The translations under genes were made by a program, and so were the position numbers. Positions 7,055 to 15,140 of a stretch of 24,049 bases of DNA are shown one piece after another. The stretch spans positions 1-24,049 of the forward strand of contig URVL01000016.1 in NCBI GenBank assembly GCA_900551265.1. Direction: 5' to 3'. The notes under the pieces are model-generated. The model was not told the origin of the DNA. It searched no databases and saw only the letters and a program-made list of their open reading frames with translations. The stretch is from an uncultured Eubacteriales bacterium (GTDB lineage: Bacteria; Bacillota; Clostridia; Oscillospirales; QAMX01). Positions within the stretch are counted from its first letter, which is position 1. Every line of letters begins with the position of its first letter.

Positions 7055-7297
7055 TTGAACACAGGGATACTGGTAAAAAATCGGATTCTTGAACTCTGCG
7101 AAGAACATCATATTACCGTTAATAAGCTCTGTACAATTTGCGGCATTACCCAGTCGACACTGAATAACATTGTCAATGATAAAAGCCAAAACCCAACTAT
7201 CTCCACAATTAAAAAGATTTGCGACGGGCTTAACATAACATTGTGCGAATTTTTTAATACAGACGCCTTCAATGAGTCTGAGCAGGAGATCAAATAG
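7055..7297 (+). CDS. Small XRE/Cro-type helix-turn-helix regulator (80 aa)
   Basis: The start TTG at 7055 lies 8 bases after GGAG (7043-7046). The frame stays open upstream but without a better ribosome site. The whole protein is one lambda-repressor-like domain: RILELCEEHHITVNKLCTIC forms the first helices, GITQSTLNNIVND is the recognition segment, and TISTIKKICDGLNITLCEFF closes the fold, as in SinR/Xre relatives. There is no dimerisation or effector domain, so it acts as a simple DNA-binding protein. It has its own promoter, sits between convergent and divergent neighbours with no clear target, and ends 65 bp before the stop of the opposing TetR gene. The single-domain form is common in Clostridia outside phages too. 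Confidence 0.85.
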   Translation: MNTGILVKNRILELCEEHHITVNKLCTICGITQSTLNNIVNDKSQNPTISTIKKICDGLNITLCEFFNTDAFNESEQEIK

Positions 7298-7362
7298 ACT
7301 TGGCAGAGCGTTTCCGATTACGTGAAGTGTTGCAAGACGGCGTAGCTTTTTACAGTAGATAC

Positions 7363-7941
7363 CTACTTTAAAAAGCCTATGCCGTTTGTTATAATACTCT
7401 CTGTCATTTCGGCAAGTTCTTCAGACGAGATCGTCATGCCATTATCCAGCCATTTTTGTAAAAGCCCAATACAGCCGGTGCTGATAAATGCGTAAAAATA
7501 TTCAATTTTAGCGGGGGAGGCATGTTCGTAAAAACGCGAATAGGTCTCCATACAGAGTTGCCGCCCCATATTAATAATTCGATAAAGGAATTCCTTGTCT
7601 CCATATTCGCCAAGTGTAACGGCACATAAATCGGAGTTGTTTTTCAGACATTCAAAAATGCCGGCTGTGATGGTTACTGGTGTGAGTTCTCCATTGTCGG
7701 CATGCAAAAGCGGTTCAGCCGCCTTTTGAAACTCCTGCGTCATTTCATTTTCGATGTTGTCGCGAAGATCGTAAATATCCGTATAATGACTGTAGAAAGT
7801 GCCGCGGTTAATGCCCGCACGCTCACATAACTCTTTGATAGTTATGTGTTGAATCGGCTTTTTGCGCAGAAGATCCGTAAACGCGCTGCGTATAAGCGTG
7901 CGTGTGACACGAGTTCGATGATTAGATGTTAATTTTTTCAA
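7363..7941 (-). CDS. TetR/AcrR family transcriptional regulator
   Basis: I choose TTG at 7941, preceded by AAAGG with 8-base spacing, giving 192 residues. An in-frame ATG at 8004 would add 21 residues, but it has no ribosome site and lies only about 23 bases past the predicted transcript start. The N-terminus has TRTLIRSAFTDLLRKKP, then the HTH ITIKELCERAGINRGTFY with the SHYTDIYDL segment, the classic TetR fold. The C-terminal part (YRIINMGRQLCMETY to the end) is a ligand/dimer domain of the TetR_C type frequent in clostridial regulators. It is divergent from the SDR gene with overlapping promoters, so it probably represses itself and that gene until a ligand binds. The ligand is unknown. 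Confidence 0.9.
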   Translation of the reverse strand: MKKLTSNHRTRVTRTLIRSAFTDLLRKKPIQHITIKELCERAGINRGTFYSHYTDIYDLRDNIENEMTQEFQKAAEPLLHADNGELTPVTITAGIFECLKNNSDLCAVTLGEYGDKEFLYRIINMGRQLCMETYSRFYEHASPAKIEYFYAFISTGCIGLLQKWLDNGMTISSEELAEMTESIITNGIGFLK

Positions 7942-8012
7942 AACTACCGCCTTTACTGAACAAAACCTGTCTGATGTGTCGTTTAAAAATACACGTGACG
8001 CCATTTTGTAAA

Positions 8013-8062
8013 TTGAAATAAGAAGATGAGACTATTATAATATAAATGAAGAGGAAAGACAA
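8013..8062. promoter_or_regulatory. Back-to-back promoters of the TetR and SDR genes
   Basis: On the plus strand, TTGAAA (8013-8018), 17 bp, TATAAT (8036-8041) drives the SDR gene. On the minus strand, TTGTCT (8062-8057), 17 bp, TATAAT (8039-8034) drives the TetR gene. The two -10 elements overlap in ATTATAAT, so a single bound repressor could shut both. No clear operator palindrome was identified. Confidence 0.75.
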
Positions 8063-8098
8063 CACACTGTTTGAAAACCACGCGAGGAGGTGTGTAAA

Positions 8099-9100
8099 AT
8101 GAGCAAGCTGTATCTTGTGACAGGTGCCTGTGGACATCTGGGGAATACCATTATTCGTATTTTGAAAGAACAAAATGTGGCTATACGGGGTCTCGTGTTA
8201 CCATCTGAGAATGTAAAATCGGATGGACAGGTTCAGTATATAAAAGGCGATGTCTGTGACCGTGCGTCGATGGAACCGCTGTTTGAAGGAACTGAAGATC
8301 AGGAGACCATTGTGATTCATACGGCGGGTATTGTCGATATTTCCGGTACGGCGTCGCCGGTACTTTATAATGTCAATGTGGGCGGTACGCGAAACATTAT
8401 TGAGCTGTGTCTGGAGCATAAAGTAAAAAGACTCGTATATGTCAGCTCCGTACATGCAATCCCGGAGAAAGACCACGCTCATGTACTTTCGGAAGTGCGC
8501 GAATTTTCTGCGGAGGCGGTACATGGCGGTTACGCCAAGACGAAAGCGGAGGCAACGCAGGCTGTATTGGATGCCACAAAGCGGGGGTTGGACGCCGTGG
8601 TCGTGCATCCGTCCGGCATTATTGGGCCTTACGGCGATGTGGGAAATCACCTGGTGCAAATGGTGAACGATTATATTAGCGGAAAGTTACCGGCGTGCGT
8701 ACGAGGTGGGTATGATTTTGTAGATGTGCGAGATGTGGCGGAAGGGTGCCTGATGGCGGCGGAACATGGCGTATGCGGAGAGTGTTACATTCTTTCCAAC
8801 CGGCACTATGAAGTGCGCGAAATTTTGCAGATGGTCAAAAAAATGTATGGTGGCCGCCGTCTGCCGACCTTGCCGATGTGGATGGCGCGTGCTGCGGAGC
8901 CTTTCATGAGCGGATTTGCAAAGTGGAAAAAGCGCCGGCCGTTATATACAAAGTATTCGCTCTATACGCTTCAGAGTAATGATAAATTTTCGCACGATAA
9001 GGCGACTTCGGAGTTGGGTTACCGGCCAAGGGACCTCTATCAGACTATCCGGGATACAGTGACATGGTTACGACGTAAAAAATCGAATGATTCTTTCTAA
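8099..9100 (+). CDS. NAD(P)-dependent extended SDR / epimerase-dehydratase
   Basis: ATG at 8099 follows GAGGAGG (8084-8090). The product is 333 residues. It starts with a Rossmann fold, LYLVTGACGHLGNTI, which is the GxxGxxG dinucleotide site of extended short-chain dehydrogenases. GDVCDRASM and VIHTAGIVD follow, then VYVSSVHAI, and YAKTKAEA carries the YxxxK catalytic pair with the serine just before it. The C-terminal half contains DVRDVAEG and ends in LRRKK. The pattern is nearest to the dihydroflavonol-reductase / 3-beta-HSD-like or sugar-epimerase branch, and the substrate cannot be stated. The gene is alone, driven from the promoter shared with the divergent TetR gene, and ends at a strong terminator. 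It is therefore probably a TetR-controlled detoxification or metabolite-reducing enzyme (inference). Confidence 0.9.
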   Translation: MSKLYLVTGACGHLGNTIIRILKEQNVAIRGLVLPSENVKSDGQVQYIKGDVCDRASMEPLFEGTEDQETIVIHTAGIVDISGTASPVLYNVNVGGTRNIIELCLEHKVKRLVYVSSVHAIPEKDHAHVLSEVREFSAEAVHGGYAKTKAEATQAVLDATKRGLDAVVVHPSGIIGPYGDVGNHLVQMVNDYISGKLPACVRGGYDFVDVRDVAEGCLMAAEHGVCGECYILSNRHYEVREILQMVKKMYGGRRLPTLPMWMARAAEPFMSGFAKWKKRRPLYTKYSLYTLQSNDKFSHDKATSELGYRPRDLYQTIRDTVTWLRRKKSNDSF

Positions 9101-9118
9101 AGTACTTTTGAAAATGGC

Positions 9119-9155
9119 AAGACCTTTTGCCACGTTTGGGGCAAAAGGTCTTTTC
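9119..9155 (+). terminator. Terminator of the SDR gene
   Basis: AAGACCTTTTGCC (9119-9131) pairs perfectly with GGCAAAAGGTCTT (9140-9152) and is followed by a short T run. Confidence 0.9.
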
Positions 9156-9266
9156 TATTGGCACTTTCAATCGATACGGCTCGTCATTTTGATCATTTTG
9201 GCACAGAAAATGCAAAGCACGGCGGCTTACCTTATGTTAACATTGTATCCGTAAGGGGGATTGACG

Positions 9267-10133
9267 ATGGATTGGCTCGACAGAATGAATGCCGTGATGG
9301 ATTACATTGAGGAGCATCTTGCCAGCGAAATCTCCTATGATGAAATCGCCCGCCTGGCCTGCACGTCGGCGTACCATTTTCAGCGGATGTTTCCGTATGT
9401 TACCGGTGTAACGCTTTCGGAATATATTCGGCGCAGAAGATTGACAGATGCTGCGTTTATGTTGCAACATACGGACGCGAAGGTGATTGATGTTGCACTG
9501 CGGTATGGATATGAATCGCAGGCCGCGTTTACACGCGCATTTAAAAGCCTGCACGGCGTCACGCCTGCCGCGGCATGTGATGCAGGCGTTTCTCTAAAGG
9601 CTTATCCACGCATGACCTTCAAAATATCGATTCGGGGAGATGTTGAAATGGAATATCGTATTATGGACCGTCCGGCTTTTGAGATGTTTGGGGTTGCAGG
9701 TCAAATAAATGGCTGGGAGGATCCCTTTGAGGCGGTTCCCGCATTTAACCGCAAATGTGATGAGGATGGCAGCGTAGACGAGATGAACGCACTTTTGGGG
9801 CGCTTTCATGATACGTATCTGCATGCGGCGCTTTATGATTTCACGGAAGAGGGATTTCAGTATATGATTTGCTATTACCTACCAGAAGGAATGGCAATTC
9901 CGGAAAAGTTTAAAAAACTTTCTGTCCCGGCATTGACTTGGGCAGTCTTTACAATGCCGGAGAACATCACAATAAAGGAATTTCGCCGCCGTATTTGGCG
10001 TGAATGGTTTCCAACGTCTGGTTATGAGCAAGCAGAAGGGCCGGAATTTGAGATGTACTATGGCCAGGCTGCTCATGGGAATGCCATTTATGAAGTCTGG
10101 GTTCCTGTACGGAAAGATAAAGGAAGATCATAA
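9267..10133 (+). CDS. AraC-family regulator with GyrI-like effector domain
   Basis: ATG at 9267 is set by AAGGGGGA at 9253-9260; the TTG at 9261 is too close. The product is 288 residues. Residues about 1-105 hold two HTH motifs of the AraC/XylS type: DEIARLACTSAYHFQRMF and VIDVALRYGYESQAAFTRAF, followed by the usual GVTPAA. From about residue 125 on comes a GyrI-like/SOUL-type ligand-binding domain (MEYRIMDRPAFEMFGVAGQ, PEGMAIPEKFKKLSVPALTWAVF, and a YEVWVPV end). This order, HTH first and effector domain last, is that of Rob/SoxS-like multidrug sensors such as those controlling efflux or stress genes. It is monocistronic, between two terminators, so its targets are probably elsewhere. Confidence 0.92.
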   Translation: MDWLDRMNAVMDYIEEHLASEISYDEIARLACTSAYHFQRMFPYVTGVTLSEYIRRRRLTDAAFMLQHTDAKVIDVALRYGYESQAAFTRAFKSLHGVTPAAACDAGVSLKAYPRMTFKISIRGDVEMEYRIMDRPAFEMFGVAGQINGWEDPFEAVPAFNRKCDEDGSVDEMNALLGRFHDTYLHAALYDFTEEGFQYMICYYLPEGMAIPEKFKKLSVPALTWAVFTMPENITIKEFRRRIWREWFPTSGYEQAEGPEFEMYYGQAAHGNAIYEVWVPVRKDKGRS

Positions 10134-10165
10134 AAAAAGAGGGAGCGAGAGCTCCCTCTTTTTTT
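10132..10165 (+). terminator. Terminator of the AraC gene
   Basis: AGAGGGAGC-GAGA-GCTCCCTCT is flanked by A and T runs and begins within the stop codon of the gene. Confidence 0.92.
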
Positions 10166-10466
10166 ATGCACAGGATTAAAGTTTTATTGAAACTCTACCG
10201 CATCGATATAGTGCTTTCAATCAATGCTTTTCTAATATATTTCGACAAAATTGCAAAACAATTGGCAAAAAAATGATATCTTACGGTGATTTTTTGATAG
10301 ATTTAACCGGCCGTCATGCTATGTGAGGGCGTTGACGTTGCCGGCTTATGGTATATCCATGGAGATCTCTTTACTTGATGAGTCGCGTTTTTTTGGGCCC
10401 TGCATAGAATGGGGAGGACGCGTGCGTATAACGTACACAGCCAGTACTGTAGAAAGGACTACCAAT
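10166..10466. other. Intergenic region upstream of the DUF3298-type gene
   Basis: This is 301 bp. No second gene and no convincing -35/-10 pair was found. In-frame GTG (10323) and ATG (10359) codons upstream of the chosen start lack ribosome sites. Confidence 0.4.
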
Positions 10467-11144
10467 ATGCCAGCCAATGTGAATATCTCATCCCGCACGA
10501 TTAGACGGGAGCTTACGTATTGCAATACGCCGATTTTAAAATATACCTGTACGTATCCGGTTTTTTCTTCCCGTAATCCACGCGTCCGGGTTGATAAATT
10601 GAACCGGTACTATGAAAATGCCGCAGCAGCCTTTGTACGCTATGTCCGGCAGACGCTCTGGCCCGCAGCCATTGCAGATTACCGGAACAGCGTGGCGAAT
10701 GGTTACCCGATTCACGAATATGAGGCTGTACGGGATTATGCCCTGACGGAAAACGAAGATTGTCTGGTCAGTCTTTACACGGATCAGTATGAATACACGG
10801 GAGGGGCGCATGGCAGCACGATTCGAACGGCCCAGACGTGGTTGTTGCCGCAAGCAGAAAAGCTGAATCTGTGCAATCTGTTTCCGTTTGACAGCACGTA
10901 CTTGGCGAGAGTGAAATTGGCGGTGATTGACCAGATTGAGGCACAAATTGCCGCTGGAAATGACTCCTATTTTGACAATTATCGTGAATTGGTATTGCAG
11001 ACCTTTAATGCCTGCCAGTTTTACCTGACACCGGAGGGTTTGATCATTTATTTTCAGCAGTATGATATCGCGCCGTATTCCAGCGGGATCCCTACATTTT
11101 GCCTCCCATACCAAATGATTGGGGCTGTCCTGCCATGCTGTTGA
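10467..11144 (+). CDS. DUF4163/DUF3298 (PdaC/RsiV-like) domain protein
   Basis: ATG at 10467 follows AGAAAGGA with about 9-base spacing, giving 225 residues. The N-terminal part (TCTYPVF, then VDKLNRYYENAAAAFVRYV) matches the DUF4163 helix-strand unit. The second half carries DQYEYTGGAHGSTIR, the YTGGAHG signature of DUF3298, then LNLCNLFPF and a final strand region FYLTPEGLIIYFQQYDIAPY ending with CLPY. In PdaC and RsiV this module is extracytoplasmic and can bind lysozyme or act beside a peptidoglycan deacetylase. Here no signal peptide or membrane anchor is visible with any start, so it may be cytoplasmic or use an unrecognised export route. It stands alone and ends in a perfect terminator shared with proS. 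Function unknown. Confidence 0.8.
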   Translation: MPANVNISSRTIRRELTYCNTPILKYTCTYPVFSSRNPRVRVDKLNRYYENAAAAFVRYVRQTLWPAAIADYRNSVANGYPIHEYEAVRDYALTENEDCLVSLYTDQYEYTGGAHGSTIRTAQTWLLPQAEKLNLCNLFPFDSTYLARVKLAVIDQIEAQIAAGNDSYFDNYRELVLQTFNACQFYLTPEGLIIYFQQYDIAPYSSGIPTFCLPYQMIGAVLPCC

Positions 11145-11156
11145 TTGAAATTATGG

Positions 11157-11199
11157 CACAAAAAAGGATTCCGTTTTTTAAACGGAATCCTTTTTTGTG
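11157..11199. terminator. Bidirectional terminator between the DUF3298 gene and proS
   Basis: A 20-bp perfect stem, with CACAAAAAAGGATTCCGTTT as its left arm, has a 3-base loop. T runs on both strands allow use by the two converging genes. Confidence 0.92.
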
Positions 11200-11206
11200 A
11201 TATCAC

Positions 11207-12934
11207 TTAAAAATCCCATGATTTTGCAAGCAAATCACTTACCAACGAGCGAGTCGCCTCAAAGATTTCCTCAATGGGTTTTTTCAAGGATACAGATTTG
11301 TCGCGTGTGACCAGTTCACAGCAGCCCTCCTTGAGATTACGTGGGCTGACGATCACACGTACCGGAACGCCAAGTAGGTCGGCATCGGAGAACATGACGC
11401 CGGCGCTGACATGCCGGTCATCATAGAGAACTTCAATTCCCTGCTTTTGCAGGTAATCATAGAGCTGATCGGCCAGCTCATGCGCTTCGGCATTGTCACT
11501 GCGTACGCAACAGATATGAACCTGCCAGGGCGCGATGGAAATTGGCCAGATGGGACCGTAATCGTCATGATGTGCTTCGCAGACCGACGCGGCCAGCCTG
11601 CCGACGCCAATACCGTAGCAACCCATAATGGGATACTGCGACGCACCGTTTTGGTCCAAATACGTCATACCCATGGACTTTGTATATTTCGTGCCGAGCT
11701 GAAAAATGTTGCCGACCTCAATGCCACGCGAAACGGTGATGGCGGGCTTGCCACATTTCGGGCAGATACCGCCGTCGGTAATCTTGGCAAAGTCGTGGAA
11801 TTCGGCGTCGGGGCAGTCGCGTTCGATGTCAAGACCGGTATAGTGATGCTCTGCCAAATTTGCGCCACAGGAAAGATTATTCGTACCTAGCAAAGAATTG
11901 TCATAAAGTACGGTAAAATTACCGCTTAACTGATAGGGGCCAATACATCCGGCAACTAAGCCGCAGTCCTCTGTAATGACAGCGGGGTGAACGTCCACGC
12001 CGATAAAATTGCGAAGCTTCGTCTCGTTTACGTCAAGATCGCCGCGAATAAAGAGCACAATGTAGGAATCGTCCGCATTACGCTGATATACGACCGCCTT
12101 GCAGCTTTTTTCGGTTGGCATATCGAGAAAATTGCAAACCTCTTCAATGGTGTGCATACCCGGCGTGGCAACAAGCGTAAGCGGCCGGGACACTTCATCA
12201 CGCGTATTATAAATGACGCTTTCTGCCGCCTCCATATTGGCACGGTAGTCGCAGTTGCGGCATACGGCGATAGAGTCCTCGCCGACGGGAGTAAGCAGCA
12301 TAAATTCATGCGACAGGTTACCGCCCATCATTCCGGAGTCTGACGCCACGGAAATGACCTCTGGAATGCCTGCACGCGCAAAGATACGCTCGTAGGCACG
12401 GAAACAACGCGCATAATAAGCCTCAAGATCTTCCTGAGACGTATGGAAAGAGTAGGCATCCTTCATGGTGAATTCGCGGACGCGGATCAGACCGGCACGC
12501 GGACGCGCCTCATCGCGAAATTTGGTCTGAATCTGATAAATCATAAAAGGATACTTTGTATAACTTTGGCCGTACTCGCGGACCAAATGCACGGCCGCTT
12601 CTTCGTGTGTCATGCCCAGCACGAGCGGATTTCCGTTACGGTCCGTAAAACGCATCAGTTCACTGCCAACGCTTTCGTAACGTCCGGACTCCTGCCAAAG
12701 AGAAGCGGGCAGCACAACGGGGAACTGTATCTCCTGACCATCTATGGCGTCCATCTCTTCGCGGATAATCTGTTCAATTTTGCGCGTGATACGGCGCAGA
12801 GGCATATAGGAAGAGTAAATGCCGGACGCAACGCCTTTCATGTAACCGCCGCGCAGCATCAGGGCGTGGCTGTCGATGACGCATTCAGAGGGCCGCTCCT
12901 TAAAACGGTCTCCGACTAATTTTTCAAGTTTCAT
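11207..12934 (-). CDS. proS: Prolyl-tRNA synthetase, bacterial type
   Basis: This class II synthetase charges tRNA-Pro. Its 575 residues match the bacterial form (E. coli 572). ATG at 12934 follows AAAGGAGT. Motif 1 lies in the ILPASLWQESGRY-equivalent segment (VVLPASLWQESGRYESVG), motif 2 is FRDEARPRAGLIRVREFTMK, and motif 3 is CYGIGVGRLAASVCEAHHDD. The insertion editing domain that removes mischarged alanine lies between motifs 2 and 3, at about residues 220-400 (includes CKAVVYQ and GDLDVNETKL). The C-terminal anticodon-binding domain begins near WQVHICCV and includes LYDDRHVSAGVMFSDADLLG. It is expressed from a consensus promoter through a T-box leader, so it responds to uncharged tRNA-Pro. 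The gene stands alone. Confidence 0.98.
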   Translation of the reverse strand: MKLEKLVGDRFKERPSECVIDSHALMLRGGYMKGVASGIYSSYMPLRRITRKIEQIIREEMDAIDGQEIQFPVVLPASLWQESGRYESVGSELMRFTDRNGNPLVLGMTHEEAAVHLVREYGQSYTKYPFMIYQIQTKFRDEARPRAGLIRVREFTMKDAYSFHTSQEDLEAYYARCFRAYERIFARAGIPEVISVASDSGMMGGNLSHEFMLLTPVGEDSIAVCRNCDYRANMEAAESVIYNTRDEVSRPLTLVATPGMHTIEEVCNFLDMPTEKSCKAVVYQRNADDSYIVLFIRGDLDVNETKLRNFIGVDVHPAVITEDCGLVAGCIGPYQLSGNFTVLYDNSLLGTNNLSCGANLAEHHYTGLDIERDCPDAEFHDFAKITDGGICPKCGKPAITVSRGIEVGNIFQLGTKYTKSMGMTYLDQNGASQYPIMGCYGIGVGRLAASVCEAHHDDYGPIWPISIAPWQVHICCVRSDNAEAHELADQLYDYLQKQGIEVLYDDRHVSAGVMFSDADLLGVPVRVIVSPRNLKEGCCELVTRDKSVSLKKPIEEIFEATRSLVSDLLAKSWDF

Positions 12935-13017
12935 GAAGATACTCCTTTCGTATCAGAAAAATCAGATTATACCTACGCGCGGCAGGCTTCCTGCAATACC
13001 GTCAACTGAATCCGACA

Positions 13018-13286
13018 TGAAAAAACGCCCTAAGAAAAAACTCCTTAGGGCGAACATCAATCCGCGGTACCACCTAAATTCGGAAACCATACGATTCCCG
13101 CACTTCCCGGGTTTTTGACACCGGTATCCTGTAACGGGAACACCCGGCGGGATATACTGTCTGTTCCATCCCGCAGCTCGGAGAGGGGTTCGACGCACTA
13201 TACCGGGAACTTACACCAGCCGTTCCCTCTCTGTCGGATACAGATACGCATACTGATTCTCGTCTCAGCTTTTCACTATTATTTTA
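13018..13286 (-). promoter_or_regulatory. T-box riboswitch leader of proS
   Basis: On the minus strand the T-box sequence AGGTGGTACCGCG lies at 13075-13063. Its UGGU bulge would pair with the ACCA end of uncharged tRNA-Pro (discriminator A). The competing terminator follows: CGCCCTAAG and CTTAGGGCG (13052-13026) with a U run. Upstream, a long Stem I region contains GTCGAACCCC; the CCCC at 13188-13185 supplies a proline codon in the right part of the specifier loop, though I did not fix the exact triplet. Uncharged tRNA-Pro should stabilise the antiterminator and turn proS on. Confidence 0.93.
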
Positions 13287-13315
13287 ATTATAGGACATTG
13301 TATCCCAAAAGTCAA
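13287..13315 (-). promoter_or_regulatory. Promoter of the proS T-box transcript
   Basis: On the minus strand TTGACT (13315-13310) and TATAAT (13292-13287) are exactly 17 bp apart. The -35 starts only 31 bp after the stop of the truncated MocR gene. Confidence 0.9.
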
Positions 13316-13345
13316 TGACAATTTTGCTTACCGAAGGACCAGACG

Positions 13346-14440
13346 CTAATATTCTCGCGTTTCGCGCAAGCGTTTACGCAGGCGATTGAGGTGACGTTCA
13401 AAGTATCCGCGCGAGATATATTCTGCCAGTAGGTACTGATCGAACGCGGGAACGGTACAGGAGTAAAATCCAAGACGCTCTTCGTAGAATTCGCGCAAAC
13501 GTTCGGGAAGCACCATATATCCAATTCGCATGGAGGGAGAGAGACTTTTTGAAAAAGTATTGAGGTAAATTACATTCTGTCCGCCGTCCATGGAATACAG
13601 TGTTTCAGGAGGCAGGCCTCTTGCCGCAAATTCCGAATCAAAGTCGTCTTCGATGAGTACGGCGCCGCGTGCGGCGCCCCACGCAAGGTACTCCAACCGG
13701 CGAGACGCGGGCGCCGTAACGCCGGTCGGAAAACTGTGAAATGGTGTGACATGCAGCACGTCTGCACGTGATTTTTGCAATGCGGCGGGGAGAATGCCGT
13801 CGCGCCCGAGCGGAAGCAGCTCACACTGTGCGCCGTTTGCCTCGTAAACAGCACGTATTTTATCATAGCCTGGCGTTTCGATGCCGTAGATTTTGTCCCT
13901 GCCGAGCAATTGCACAATGAGACTGTAAAGATATTCGGCGCCCGCGCCAATGATAATATTGGCCGGTTGTGCCGTCATGCCTCGTGTATGCAGCAAATGC
14001 AGTGCAATGGCGTTGCGCAGAGCCGCACAGCCGTTGTGCGGCGTTTTTTGCAGCAAAGCGTGATCATATTTGGAGATGACCTCGCGCATGAGTTTTGTCA
14101 TAACGGAATACTCAAAACCGCTGGGATTCCCCACGTCCGGCACGGGATCGGAGCAGAGCGCAATGGCGCGGTCGGATATTCTCTGCGGGCGCGGCGTGTT
14201 AATCTGTGCCACGAAGTATCCGCTGCGTTCACGGGCGTGCACATAGCCCTCGGCAACGAGCTGTTGATAGGCGTGATCGACTGTGGCGGTGCTGACACCA
14301 AGATGCTCGGCAAACGCGCGCCGTGATGGCAGACGGAATCCGGAAGGGAGAACACCGGAGGCAATATCGTTGCGCATCAGCGTGTAAAGCGCCTGATATT
14401 TTGGCATGTTTTTAGAGAAAGAAAGATCGTAAGTAATCAT
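13346..14440 (-). CDS. MocR-type regulator (GntR HTH plus aminotransferase-like), C-terminally truncated
   Basis: The product is 364 residues. Residues 1-75 are a GntR winged helix (SGFRLPSRRAFAEHLGVSTA, then TVDHAYQQLVAEGYV). From about 105 comes a fold-type-I aminotransferase domain, with IETPGYDKIRAVYEANGAQ, VLIEDDFDSEF (Asp pairing the PLP ring) and YLNTFSKSLSPSMRIGY carrying the PLP lysine Lys298. MocR proteins are usually 450-500 residues. This one stops after RLRKRLRETREY, where others continue about 100 residues, including the substrate-carboxylate arginine. No continuation exists in other frames before the proS promoter. It is divergent from an ECF S component, which suggests a PdxR/vitamin-B6-type sensor. 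The truncated form may bind DNA without normal effector response, or be decaying. The ribosome site is weak (AAAGGA about 16 bases upstream). Confidence 0.85.
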   Translation of the reverse strand: MITYDLSFSKNMPKYQALYTLMRNDIASGVLPSGFRLPSRRAFAEHLGVSTATVDHAYQQLVAEGYVHARERSGYFVAQINTPRPQRISDRAIALCSDPVPDVGNPSGFEYSVMTKLMREVISKYDHALLQKTPHNGCAALRNAIALHLLHTRGMTAQPANIIIGAGAEYLYSLIVQLLGRDKIYGIETPGYDKIRAVYEANGAQCELLPLGRDGILPAALQKSRADVLHVTPFHSFPTGVTAPASRRLEYLAWGAARGAVLIEDDFDSEFAARGLPPETLYSMDGGQNVIYLNTFSKSLSPSMRIGYMVLPERLREFYEERLGFYSCTVPAFDQYLLAEYISRGYFERHLNRLRKRLRETREY

Positions 14441-14611
14441 CTGGTATGAAAAGAAATCCTTTGTTTGGGTATTTTAAGATCACCAGTTTTCACTATAATA
14501 GAGGAAAAGCCGGATGTCAAGCCCCGGCAGAGATAAAATATGGACAGGGATGTGACGCTTTGGAGATCAGTGTAGCCATTGCACATCCTACGTCGGAGAG
14601 AAGGTAATGAA
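14441..14611 (+). promoter_or_regulatory. Divergent MocR / ECF S-component control region
   Basis: A TATAAT at 14494-14499 is a good -10 for the plus-strand gene. The matching -35 (TTTTAA area near 14472) is weak, as expected for an activator-dependent promoter. CTGGT (14440-14444) and ACCAG (14482-14486) lie on either side of the MocR upstream region. The leader to the GTG start is about 105 bases, and no known riboswitch was recognised in it. Confidence 0.5.
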
Positions 14612-15127
14612 GTGGAGCAGAAACATGCAAAAAGAAATCTGCGGCTTATGATTGTCACGGCGCTTTTGATGGCAATGAACATTGTAATGAGCTCGTTTTC
14701 CCTACCCGTACCGGGCGGTCATCTGTATTTAAACGATATTGTAATCTGCACGGCGGCGATCCTGTTGCCGCCGCCCTATTCTTTTGCAGTTGGTGGTGTA
14801 GGCGCTTTTCTTGGAGACCTGTTTTTTTATCCGGCGCCGATGTTTGTTTCGCTTGTCACGCACGGCCTGCAAGCCATCGTAATTTCACTTTGCGCTCGTA
14901 GTAACTGGAAGATGGCTCTCGTCTGGAAAACCGGAATTGGCGTTTCTATTGGCGCGGTAATTATGGTGGTAGGATATACCTTTGGACGTGCCTATATTTA
15001 CGGCACACCAGAATATGCTGTTTTAAAATTACCGTATCAGATCCTACAGGCAGCCGTTGGGGCGGTTTTGGGCGTTATTATCGCTCTGGCCATCTTGCAA
15101 AAGAAGAAACCGGAGGAACTGTTTTAG
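14612..15127 (+). CDS. ECF transporter S component (vitamin uptake, possibly B6-related)
   Basis: GTG at 14612 follows GGAGAGAAGG with 7-base spacing; the earlier in-frame GTG-type codon lacks a site. The product is 171 residues with about five or six hydrophobic helices, starting LMIVTALLMAMNIVMSSF. It then has VPGGHLYLNDIVICTAAIL, a PPYSFAVGGVGAFLGDLFF loop-helix, and a final GAVLGVIIALAIL. This is the fold of group II ECF substrate-binding S proteins (COG4720-like), which share an EcfA/A'/T energising module encoded elsewhere. The conserved G-x-F-x-G-D-L-F segment is typical. Substrate is not readable from sequence; the divergent MocR regulator points to a pyridoxine-type or HMP-type vitamin (inference). 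An intrinsic terminator follows. Confidence 0.88.
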   Translation: MEQKHAKRNLRLMIVTALLMAMNIVMSSFSLPVPGGHLYLNDIVICTAAILLPPPYSFAVGGVGAFLGDLFFYPAPMFVSLVTHGLQAIVISLCARSNWKMALVWKTGIGVSIGAVIMVVGYTFGRAYIYGTPEYAVLKLPYQILQAAVGAVLGVIIALAILQKKKPEELF

Positions 15128-15140
15128 AATATGGCGAAAG

